A stretch of DNA of 64,000 nucleotides, taken from contig NZ_CP113068.1 of assembly GCF_026625885.1 (NCBI RefSeq), forward strand, positions 434,001 through 498,000. The letters run 5' to 3'. Positions within the stretch are counted from its first letter, which is position 1, and each line of letters starts with the position of its first letter. The position numbers were made by a program, and so were the translations under genes. The notes beneath the pieces are model-generated. The model did not search any database. It was given only the letters and a program-made list of their open reading frames with translations, and was not told the origin of the DNA. Below are positions 25,783-32,938 of the stretch, one piece after another. Source of the stretch: Roseateles sp. SL47. Lineage in GTDB: Bacteria > Pseudomonadota > Gammaproteobacteria > Burkholderiales > Burkholderiaceae_C.

Positions 25783-28689
25783 ATGGCAGTTGCACCAAGC
25801 CCCGAGCCGCAGGCCCGAACAGACGCCTCGAAGCAGCCAGGCATCACTGGCGAAAGCCACATCCAACTTGACCCGTTCGTGTCAGGCGTAAGCGCAGCCC
25901 CTACGGATGGCGCAGCAACGGAGGGCGGCACAACAGCGCCGGCGACACCGGACGCCCCTCCAGTACCAGTTGCAGGCCCCGACGCTAAGCCCCGCGGCCG
26001 AAGGCACATTGAGGCGAGCGTGAGTTCGGGGTTCGGGTCCGCAGTCAAGCCGCCGGTTGGAGAGTCGGGGCCTGTTCCACCATCCCAGGTGCAGCCGGCC
26101 CCAGACCCGCCATCCTCTGCTTCCGCCTACCCGTTTCGAACAGGAGTGGCGACGCCAGAAGAAGAATTCGAGGAAGAAGAGTCCGAGGACGACCAGAACG
26201 CCGACGACGCATGGCGTCGCAGCGATCCGTTGAGCTCAATCTCTTCCGATAGCTCCCAGGCGGCTCTCGAGGAGGCCGGTCGTCGTATGGCGCAAACGCT
26301 TCTTGCGTCACCGCGGAACGACGATCCGATGGATGCAAACGCAATTGATCTGATGGGCTTCGAGGACGACGCCAAAGCCTTCGCGCGTCTCGTTGCGTCC
26401 ACCGACGTGAAACCGCCTTTAGCAATCGCAATCTTCGGGAGCTGGGGTTCGGGCAAGTCCTTTTTCATGCGTCTAATCCAAGAGCATGTCCAACGGCTTT
26501 CGGACGGCAAGGTAGACCGAAAGGCACCCGAAGCAACATCCGGAAACTTCCACACTGAGATTGCTCAAATTCGTTTCAATGCCTGGCACTACAGCGAAAC
26601 AAACCTCTGGGCTAGCCTCGTGGATCACCTGTTTACGCAGCTCGGAAACTTCGTCAAACCGAAGGATGCTGTCGGACAACCTGGTCCGGAAGAGCCGGCA
26701 ACCGCGCGCGGCCGCTCCATTCTCGACAACCTCAGTACGACTCGGACACTTACCATCGAGTCCGCCGAAAGACTGGAGGCCCAGCGGAAAACTCAGACCG
26801 CTCTCACAGACAAGCTCGCCCAAGCCGAGGCAGACCGCAATAAGTGGGAACGGGAGGTCATGGCGCGCCCCACCACTTACCTAGACGTCGTGCAGGCGGT
26901 CATCTCGTCCGACTCGGGAGTTGAAGGGGGCTTGGCTGGAGCAGAGGCGAAGCTGAAAGAGCAGATCGCTGAGGCTGCTCACATGCTCGGTGTCGACGCA
27001 GTTGAAGGTGAGGCCCAACGGATTGCTGAAGAGCTGCGCGAGGCCGACACGCTATCCGGCGAGGCACGAGCCGCGTTCAATAGCGTGGCTAAAGTCGCCG
27101 GTAGCAAGTTGAGAGCCGCAATGCTGTTTGCCAGCATCCCCCTGGGCCTACTTTTGCTATGGATCGCGGCTCGCATTGCGCAGGCCCTTAACGTTCCTGA
27201 TGTTTTCGCGCTGGTGGCGCAAGTCGGCACGAGCCTGCTTCTGGTGGGCGAGTCGATTCGCAGACTCAACAAGCTTGCAACTCCCGTCGTGGCGAAGATG
27301 AAGGCTGTGAAAAAAGCCGTCGACGAAAAGCTCGCTGCTGGCATCGCCGAACACAGAAAAAACATCGACGCCAATAGAGATGCGCTGCGCCAAGCGGAAG
27401 CTCGAGTAGCAGCTGCCAAGCAAGATTTGGCAGCGTCAGCTGCCAGCCTAGTCAGCGCCGTTGAAGACTTCCACGGATCCACAGGCACTGGGCGGCTACT
27501 GAAGTTCCTGCGGACTCGGGCCCAAGATGGCCACTACGCCAAACACCTTGGCCTCGTGGCGTCTGTACGCCGGGACTTCGAGGAGCTGTCCCTCGGCATG
27601 CAGAGCAGCGGCAAGCGCGTGGAGCTGCCACTCGAAGAGCTAGCCGCTTTGCGAGCACGGCTCTCTGCGCTCACTAGCGCTAGCAGCGCGCTCCTCCCAG
27701 AGGATCGAAAGATCCTCGAAGAACTTGAGAAGAGCATCTCCCGGATCTCGGTCGAGAACAGTCAGTTGAAGCCCCCCTTTAGCCGGCTGGTTCTCTACAT
27801 TGACGATCTTGACCGCTGCCCTCATGAGAAAGTCATCGAGGTACTGCAGGCCGTTCACATGCTCATGGCATTTCCACTCTTCACGGTTTTTGTCGCAGTG
27901 GATGTCCGCTGGCTCATCCAAGCGCTCGCGTCGGAGTACGCCGGGATGCTCGCACCCATCGACGAACCAAGCGGCCGACACCGGGCAGCACCCCACGATT
28001 ACTTGGAAAAAATCTTCCAGTTGCCTTACTGGATCGAAGAGGTCAACGAGAAGTCAGGGGCGCGGCTGCTCAAGGCGCTCCTTCCTGCCGACGATGATGA
28101 CGATGACCTTCTAGGTTCACCTGCGCCGAACGGCTCGGACGACGAGAATCTCAGCGGGCACGAATTTACTGCGCCTCTGACGGTTCGCTCTTTGACGTTC
28201 ACGCGAGATCACCGCACCCTTGTCGGACTATTCCTGCCCTTCTTCGTCACATCGCCGCGGAAGCTACTGTGGTTCGTCAACGCGTTCCGCCTGCTAAAGG
28301 CCACGTCGTTACCGCTAAGCCAGCAGGACGAAGAGCAGCATGACTTCATGATCATCTTGCAGCTCGCCCTGGCCAGCATCTCCCGAAAAGAGTTTCACAG
28401 GTGGCTTGCGTCGTTGGAAGGACTTGACATTCCCACGTCCCTCGTAACTTTTTTCGATGGGTGCGACGGGGTGCGTAGGTCACCACTCTTCTGGGATGCC
28501 GCCTATAAGGCTGCGGACGTGGCAGAGGCACGAGGCTTAGCAGTCTTTGACCCGCAGATGTTGAGGCACTACGGCCGGCGAGCTCACCGCTTCTGTTTCA
28601 CATTCCCCGAAACGCTGAAAAAGCCGCTGTTGCAAATCGAGGCCGACGAGGAGGCCGACAGGTTGGCGAACGAAATGGCTGACGGATGA
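25783..28689 (+). CDS. KAP-family P-loop NTPase with membrane segment
   Basis: 968 residues. A Pro/Ala/acidic disordered N terminus (about 1-185) precedes a KAP ATPase: Walker A IFGSWGSGKSFFM near residue 217, FNAWHYSETNLWASLVDHL, and after a long insertion the Walker B LVLYIDDLDRCPHEKVIEVLQAVH near residue 670. The insertion (about 270-650) contains coiled-coil stretches and two hydrophobic helices (about 446-486), so the protein is probably membrane-anchored, as in other KAP proteins such as phage PifA-like exclusion factors. An acidic stretch (DDDDDD-like) follows near 770. Likely a defence ATPase; its partner is uncertain. Confidence 0.85.
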   Translation: MAVAPSPEPQARTDASKQPGITGESHIQLDPFVSGVSAAPTDGAATEGGTTAPATPDAPPVPVAGPDAKPRGRRHIEASVSSGFGSAVKPPVGESGPVPPSQVQPAPDPPSSASAYPFRTGVATPEEEFEEEESEDDQNADDAWRRSDPLSSISSDSSQAALEEAGRRMAQTLLASPRNDDPMDANAIDLMGFEDDAKAFARLVASTDVKPPLAIAIFGSWGSGKSFFMRLIQEHVQRLSDGKVDRKAPEATSGNFHTEIAQIRFNAWHYSETNLWASLVDHLFTQLGNFVKPKDAVGQPGPEEPATARGRSILDNLSTTRTLTIESAERLEAQRKTQTALTDKLAQAEADRNKWEREVMARPTTYLDVVQAVISSDSGVEGGLAGAEAKLKEQIAEAAHMLGVDAVEGEAQRIAEELREADTLSGEARAAFNSVAKVAGSKLRAAMLFASIPLGLLLLWIAARIAQALNVPDVFALVAQVGTSLLLVGESIRRLNKLATPVVAKMKAVKKAVDEKLAAGIAEHRKNIDANRDALRQAEARVAAAKQDLAASAASLVSAVEDFHGSTGTGRLLKFLRTRAQDGHYAKHLGLVASVRRDFEELSLGMQSSGKRVELPLEELAALRARLSALTSASSALLPEDRKILEELEKSISRISVENSQLKPPFSRLVLYIDDLDRCPHEKVIEVLQAVHMLMAFPLFTVFVAVDVRWLIQALASEYAGMLAPIDEPSGRHRAAPHDYLEKIFQLPYWIEEVNEKSGARLLKALLPADDDDDDLLGSPAPNGSDDENLSGHEFTAPLTVRSLTFTRDHRTLVGLFLPFFVTSPRKLLWFVNAFRLLKATSLPLSQQDEEQHDFMIILQLALASISRKEFHRWLASLEGLDIPTSLVTFFDGCDGVRRSPLFWDAAYKAADVAEARGLAVFDPQMLRHYGRRAHRFCFTFPETLKKPLLQIEADEEADRLANEMADG

Positions 28690-28726
28690 GAGCTTAGAAG
28701 CGGAGAGGGCTAAAGCGAAGATCTCG

Positions 28727-29056
28727 GTGCTGTCCGAGAACGACCTGAGTGACTTGTCATCGATGAAGGCTGTGCTGCTCACCTTGTTTGAAAGGCCACC
28801 AAGCCTGGTGCAGGCCCTTGAAGACGACGCCGTGTATCTCCTCGGGAAGAGTCGGCACCTGCTGGTCCATCGCGCTGGGCATGTGGACAGCAAGTTTGAG
28901 CGCGAGACCGCATCCCGCTGGAAGGCAGGGATGGTTTTGACCATCTCTGCGAACGAGTTGGCGGGGTACGCGAGGGCCGTCGTCGCCGTAGCTGAGGCTG
29001 CTGTTGATGCCTATTCGGGGAGTGCCCAGGCTGAGCAGAAAGCTCGTCCTGCTTGA
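28727..29056 (+). pseudogene. HEPN-like C-terminal domain remnant or small gene
   Basis: A 109-residue frame starting with GTG (GGAGAGGG lies 17 bases upstream). LLGKSRHLLVHRAGHVDSKFERETASRWKAGMVLTISANELAGYARAVVAVAE has the R-x4-H motif of HEPN ribonucleases and the following VD...Y/F-x-TG-like pattern of HEPN proteins. Only the second half of a HEPN domain seems present, and the frame is open back into the KAP gene end, so it may be a truncated gene or a frameshifted tail of the KAP protein. Confidence 0.45.
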
Positions 29057-29282
29057 ACGACGCGCCGATTGCGCAACGCCTGCCGCAGACCGACGACGGC
29101 GGTTTGCACCCTCTCAAAGCCTGATAGCGATGCGCCATGCTGCTTTTTCGATGGCGAGGCGACCTGCGGGGCAACCAAGTTCGAAGCCGGCTGCTGCCAA
29201 CGCAAGCAAAAGCTCTTCGAAGGCGATGCGTGCGGACTGTGAGCGTCTGGAGACGCAACCTTGACTAGGCCCGAAGGCGGGG

Positions 29283-29786
29283 CTATCTCGCCGCAGCGGT
29301 CGATCCGACGAAGGCGATGCACTCCACGAGGTTGAGCGTGGCAAGCACCAGGTACTTCTCAGCCTCGGTACGCACAGCCCAGAGGTCGTGGTCGCCGAGA
29401 TAGCCGTAGACGAACGCAAGCAGGAAGCGCTCGGAATGCTCGTCACAGAACTGCTGCACGATCTGGGCAACCAACGCGGGCGGCAGCCCCTCGTTGAAGC
29501 GCATACGGGCCGTCAGGCGCTGCAGGCATCCTTCCTGGATCGCCTCCGTGACGACGGGCCACTTATGGTCGCTGCGCTTCATCGCCTGGAACGTGACCAG
29601 CAGTACGTGTATCGCCACATCCAACTGCTCCATGGCCACGCCCATGCGTGGCAACACCAGGATCGAGGCCAGCAAGGTGGGCTGCTCCTTGAAGATCTCG
29701 TCGGTCAGCGCCACCTTCTGCGCCAGGCTCATCCGCTGGACACCGACGTGGGCCTGCGCGATCACAGGGGCCGTGATCCTTCCCAT
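29283..29786 (-). CDS. IS66-associated passenger protein of unknown function
   Basis: About 167 residues (MGRITAPVIAQAHVGVQ..., with an internal start candidate MSLAQKVALTDEIF at 29732) beginning 3 bases after the tnpC stop and ending just inside the left end of the element. It is helical, with no membrane segment and no domain I recognise. Position and orientation indicate that it travels with the insertion sequence. Confidence 0.55.
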   Translation of the reverse strand: MGRITAPVIAQAHVGVQRMSLAQKVALTDEIFKEQPTLLASILVLPRMGVAMEQLDVAIHVLLVTFQAMKRSDHKWPVVTEAIQEGCLQRLTARMRFNEGLPPALVAQIVQQFCDEHSERFLLAFVYGYLGDHDLWAVRTEAEKYLVLATLNLVECIAFVGSTAAAR

Positions 29787-29788
29787 CG

Positions 29789-31432
29789 TCACGCGGGCCG
29801 CCAGCGGTGCGGCAGCAGTTCTTCCAGGAGGTGGTTCGGGTGCGTGTGGATGCGCGCCAGCACGTCGCGCAGGTAGGCCCACGGATCCAGACCGTTGAGC
29901 TTGGCCGACTGCACCAGACTCATCACCACGGCCGCGCGCTGGCCCGCCAACGCGCTGCCGGCGAACAGCCAGTTCTTCGCCCCGAGTTTCCAGGGCTTGA
30001 TCTGCCGCTCGATGAGGTTGTTGTCGATGACCACGGCCCCGTCGTCCAGGTGCAGCGTCAGCGAGTCCCAAGCGTTGAGGCTGTAGTCGATCGCCTCGGC
30101 GATCTTGCTGCCGTCCAGCACCTGCGTGCGCTGCAGCTTCAGCCACACCTTGAGCTCCTCCCACAACGGCCGGCTCACCGCCTGGCGGGCCTGGCGGCGT
30201 TCCTCGTGGCTCATCTCACTGAAGGCCGCTTCGCAGCGGTAGATCCGAGCCCAGCGCTGCATGGCCTCGGTCGCGACGGCGCTGGCGCTGTGGCCAGCTC
30301 TGCCGCCCCGGCTGAGCTCCTCGAAGCGACGACGGGCATGCGCGGCACAGGCCGCCGACTTGCGCTGCGGGTAGCGCTTGGCGTCCAGCACGGCGTTGTA
30401 GCCCCCGTACTGGTCCGTGATGAGCGTGCCCTGCCAGGCGGGCTCTCGTCCCGGTGGTCCGTGACCGCCGAGGAAGGCCAGCGGGTACTGCGATCCTCGA
30501 CCCAGGCAGAACTCGTAGATCACGCCCGGGTGCGGGTCGTGATGGCTGCGCGCCCAGGCCCAGACGTAGGCCTTCTTCGTCTTGCCGGCGCCCGGGTCCA
30601 GCAGCGGCACCGGCGTCTCGTCGGTATGCAGCACTCGGCAGGCCAGGATGAAGGCCCGGTGCAGCTCATACAGCGGCTCTAGGCTCGCACCGCCCGCGCC
30701 ACCCCAGCTGGCCAGCGTGGAGCGCGGCGTGTGCACACCCGAGCGCGCGTTGATCGGCTCCTGGCGGTAATACGGCAGATGGTCGACGAAGCGGCTGATC
30801 AGCGTGTGCGCCACCAGCCCGGCCGCCGGGATCCCGCCGTCGATGACGTCGGGCTCGGCGGGCTCCTGGTGCAATTGCTGGCAGCATCGGCAGGCCCACT
30901 TGCCGTAGATGTGCCGGTGCACGAAGAACTTGGCCGGGATGATGTCCAGCTTCTCGCTCACGTCCTGGCCGATGCGCTGCATGGGCTGGCGGCAGTTGGT
31001 GTTGGGGCAGTGGGTGTCCTCGGGCTCGTGGCGGTGCTCCACGCGCTCCAGATGTGCGGGCAGCGCCTGGCGACGCGGCTTGCGCGGCGGTGCCTTGGGC
31101 GCCCTGGGCGCCTCGGGCAGGCCGCGCTGCAGCTCGGCCAACTTCGCACGCAGGCTCGCCTCGTCTTCGGCCAAGGCGTCGGCGAACAGCAGGCGCTGGG
31201 CGGCAGTCATGGTCTCGGCCTTGGCGTCGAACTGCCAGCGGCGCAACCGGGCCAGCTCGAAGTTGAGCTTGTCGATCTTGGCTTGCGCCAAGGTGAGCTC
31301 ACCGCCACGGCGGGCCAGTTCCTGCGCGTCGGCCTTGGCCTGCCGCTGCAGCCGCTCGATCAATGCCGCCACCTCGGCCGGGAGGCTCGTCAGATCAATG
31401 GTGCAGGCAGCTTCGCTGGACATGCGCAGCAT
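29789..31432 (-). CDS. tnpC: IS66 transposase TnpC
   Basis: About 547 residues with the IS66 domain order: coiled coil (LIERLQRQAKADAQELARRGGELTLAQAKIDKLNFELARLRR), zinc-finger-like CPNTNCRQPM and CRCCQQL, then the DDE transposase core with HTDETPVPLLD, LITDQYGGYNAV and CAAHARRRFEEL, and the C-terminal VVIDNNLIERQIKPWKLGAKNWLFAGS. Full length. ATG at 31432 chosen from several nearby starts. Confidence 0.92.
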   Translation of the reverse strand: MLRMSSEAACTIDLTSLPAEVAALIERLQRQAKADAQELARRGGELTLAQAKIDKLNFELARLRRWQFDAKAETMTAAQRLLFADALAEDEASLRAKLAELQRGLPEAPRAPKAPPRKPRRQALPAHLERVEHRHEPEDTHCPNTNCRQPMQRIGQDVSEKLDIIPAKFFVHRHIYGKWACRCCQQLHQEPAEPDVIDGGIPAAGLVAHTLISRFVDHLPYYRQEPINARSGVHTPRSTLASWGGAGGASLEPLYELHRAFILACRVLHTDETPVPLLDPGAGKTKKAYVWAWARSHHDPHPGVIYEFCLGRGSQYPLAFLGGHGPPGREPAWQGTLITDQYGGYNAVLDAKRYPQRKSAACAAHARRRFEELSRGGRAGHSASAVATEAMQRWARIYRCEAAFSEMSHEERRQARQAVSRPLWEELKVWLKLQRTQVLDGSKIAEAIDYSLNAWDSLTLHLDDGAVVIDNNLIERQIKPWKLGAKNWLFAGSALAGQRAAVVMSLVQSAKLNGLDPWAYLRDVLARIHTHPNHLLEELLPHRWRPA

Positions 31433-31503
31433 GGTGCCGCATCGCACAGCGGTCGGCCATTGGCGATTGCGCTGTCAACCGCCGAGCGGGTCACCCGTGA
31501 TGC

Positions 31504-31848
31504 TCAGGCGCGGCGGATCGTGGCCAACTCGCCCAGCCGCTGCCAGGGCAGCCCAAGGGTCAGGGCCTCGAACTGCTCGGCGCTGAGCTGCAGGGCTGGG
31601 GCCGCCGAGCCTGACTCGCCGGCATGCCAGACGAAGCGGCCGGCATGCAGCCGACGCGTGGCACACCACACGCCGAAACCGTCATGCACGAGCAGCTTGA
31701 TGCGGTTGGCGCGCGCATTGGCGAACAGGTAGCCCTGGTGGGCGCGGGCCTCGCCGAGTGTGTTGACGACGGCCGTCAGCAACCGGTCGGCGCCGGCGCG
31801 CATGTCCTGGGGCTGGCTGCACAGCCACAGAGCGTCGATCCTGATCAT
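31504..31848 (-). CDS. tnpB: IS66 accessory protein TnpB
   Basis: 114 residues: MIRIDALWLCSQPQDMRAGADRLLTAVVN...GYLFANARANRIKLLVHDGFGVWCATRRLHAGRF matches IS66 Orf2, whose LFxNxRxxRxKLLxxDGxGxWxxxRRL pattern is clear. Needed for transposition in family members, exact role unknown. Confidence 0.92.
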   Translation of the reverse strand: MIRIDALWLCSQPQDMRAGADRLLTAVVNTLGEARAHQGYLFANARANRIKLLVHDGFGVWCATRRLHAGRFVWHAGESGSAAPALQLSAEQFEALTLGLPWQRLGELATIRRA

Positions 31849-31855
31849 GTGCCGA

Positions 31856-32320
31856 TCATTCCTTGAGGGCCACGGCCGCCAACTCGCGCAGCAAGGCGGC
31901 GCACGCTGCAGCCTGGACTGACGGCCAGCGCACGCAAAGCTGCGTCGCCCCACGGCGGAGTTCGATATGGATGTCCGGGAGGCTGGCCGCTGCAGCCTCG
32001 GCGGGCGCCGCGCCAGCCGCAGCCACAGGCGCCACCTCAAGGGGGATGAACTGCAGCGGCGCAGCCGCCTGCACGACAGCGGCCCGCGGCTTGCGGGTCA
32101 CCGTCCGGGGCGCAGCCAACCCGGTGCGCTTGATGCCGTGACCTACAAGCCACTTGCGCAGCAGGTTGACGTTGAGACCGTGCGCCAGCGCGATGGCCGC
32201 CACGGAATCTCCAGGCTGCTGGCACTCGGCCAGAACCTGCGCCTTGAACTCGGCGCCGTGCACGCGCCTCTGGGATCTGGGTTGCATAGGTGCCCACCTG
32301 TTCGTATTGGTGGGCACCAT
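31856..32320 (-). CDS. tnpA: IS66 accessory protein TnpA
   Basis: About 154 residues: an N-terminal helix-turn-helix (RRVHGAEFKAQVLAECQQPGDSVAAIALAHGLNVNLLRKWL) typical of IS66 Orf1/IS3 OrfA-type DNA-binding proteins, followed by an Ala-rich linker. The start at 32320 is one of three in-frame ATGs. Ends 7 bases before tnpB. Confidence 0.88.
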   Translation of the reverse strand: MVPTNTNRWAPMQPRSQRRVHGAEFKAQVLAECQQPGDSVAAIALAHGLNVNLLRKWLVGHGIKRTGLAAPRTVTRKPRAAVVQAAAPLQFIPLEVAPVAAAGAAPAEAAAASLPDIHIELRRGATQLCVRWPSVQAAACAALLRELAAVALKE

Positions 32321-32369
32321 CGTCACGGGTGAATCGACGCCGTTCAAGATGGAATGGCTGGACGCTCAC

Positions 32370-32505
32370 CCAACAACCGTTCAACTTCTCTGACCAAAGA
32401 AGGATGCCTGACCTGGGCGTAAGCCTTGAATTGTCGGTACGCAGAGGGGATCCCGTGGTACAGGTCGAAGCCATTGCCGATGATGTAAAGGCGCGAGGGG
32501 GTCAT
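32370..32505 (-). pseudogene. AbiH N-terminal fragment cut by the IS66 element
   Basis: Translating the minus strand from the ATG at 32505 gives MTPSRLYIIGNGFDLYHGIP followed by SAYRQFKAYAQVRHPSLVREVERLLGE. The LYIIGNGFDLxHxIPxxY motif is the conserved start of AbiH-family abortive-infection proteins. The frame meets the end of the IS66 element after about 45 codons. I find no continuation on the other side of the element, so the rest has been deleted. This is a dead defence gene. Confidence 0.75.
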
Positions 32506-32539
32506 CTTTCAACCTATTGTGGGTCGATCGTTCACCGCT

Positions 32540-32938
32540 GATTCTGGCTGACCGCATTTAGGACGCACGCGATCGGTGGGCCGGAGGCTGGCATGAGTGT
32601 CCCTGCAACGCGCGCCAACGCCGTATTGCCAGCTACGTTGCGCTCAGTACCGCAAGAATCGACTCGCCCATGTGCGAGCCGCCTCACTTCCACACCCGCC
32701 ATCGCGGAGCACAGCGGTTGGCATTCTGAGCAGACCTTCTGAGGCCTTGGACCGCGAACGACTCAGATCAGCCTGGTGCTGTCATTGCGGTAACGGCGGG
32801 CAGGTCCGCAGCGGCTGCCGCCCTGCGCCAGCCTGAATTCGACTCCTGCAACTGGTCGTCCAGCTTCAGGGTTCTTGCGCCGCCATTGAGCGCCGCCCAC
32901 AGCTATCTATGACTTGCGGTGTGTGGTGGCCGCTTGGA
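32540..32938. other. intergenic stretch without a supported gene
   Basis: About 400 bases between the AbiH fragment and the subtilisin gene stop. A 79-codon open frame (32597-32836) has Cys/Arg/Ser-rich composition unlike its neighbours, lacks a ribosome binding site and is probably chance. No clear terminator hairpin seen. Confidence 0.4.

Larger units (their letters stand above)
29239..32369 (-). mobile_element. IS66-family insertion sequence with passenger gene
   Basis: About 3.1 kb. GTGAGCGTC at 29239 and its complement GACGCTCAC at 32361-32369 mark the likely ends, close to the IS66 end consensus, with weaker identity inwards. It holds tnpA, tnpB, tnpC and one extra gene in one orientation. 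I see no 8-base target duplication (TGCGGACT against CCAACAAC), so the element has probably taken part in a deletion or rearrangement. Its right end cuts an AbiH-like gene. Confidence 0.75.

Noticed and set aside
29004..29264. 86-codon plus-strand frame left of the IS66 element
   Set aside because: Arg/Ser/Ala-rich, overlaps the end of the HEPN-like frame and the insertion-sequence border; no motif.
30731..31732. 333-codon plus-strand frame inside the IS66 element
   Set aside because: Antisense shadow of tnpC and tnpB.
32597..32836. 79-codon plus-strand frame
   Set aside because: No ribosome binding site; composition unlike real proteins in the window.
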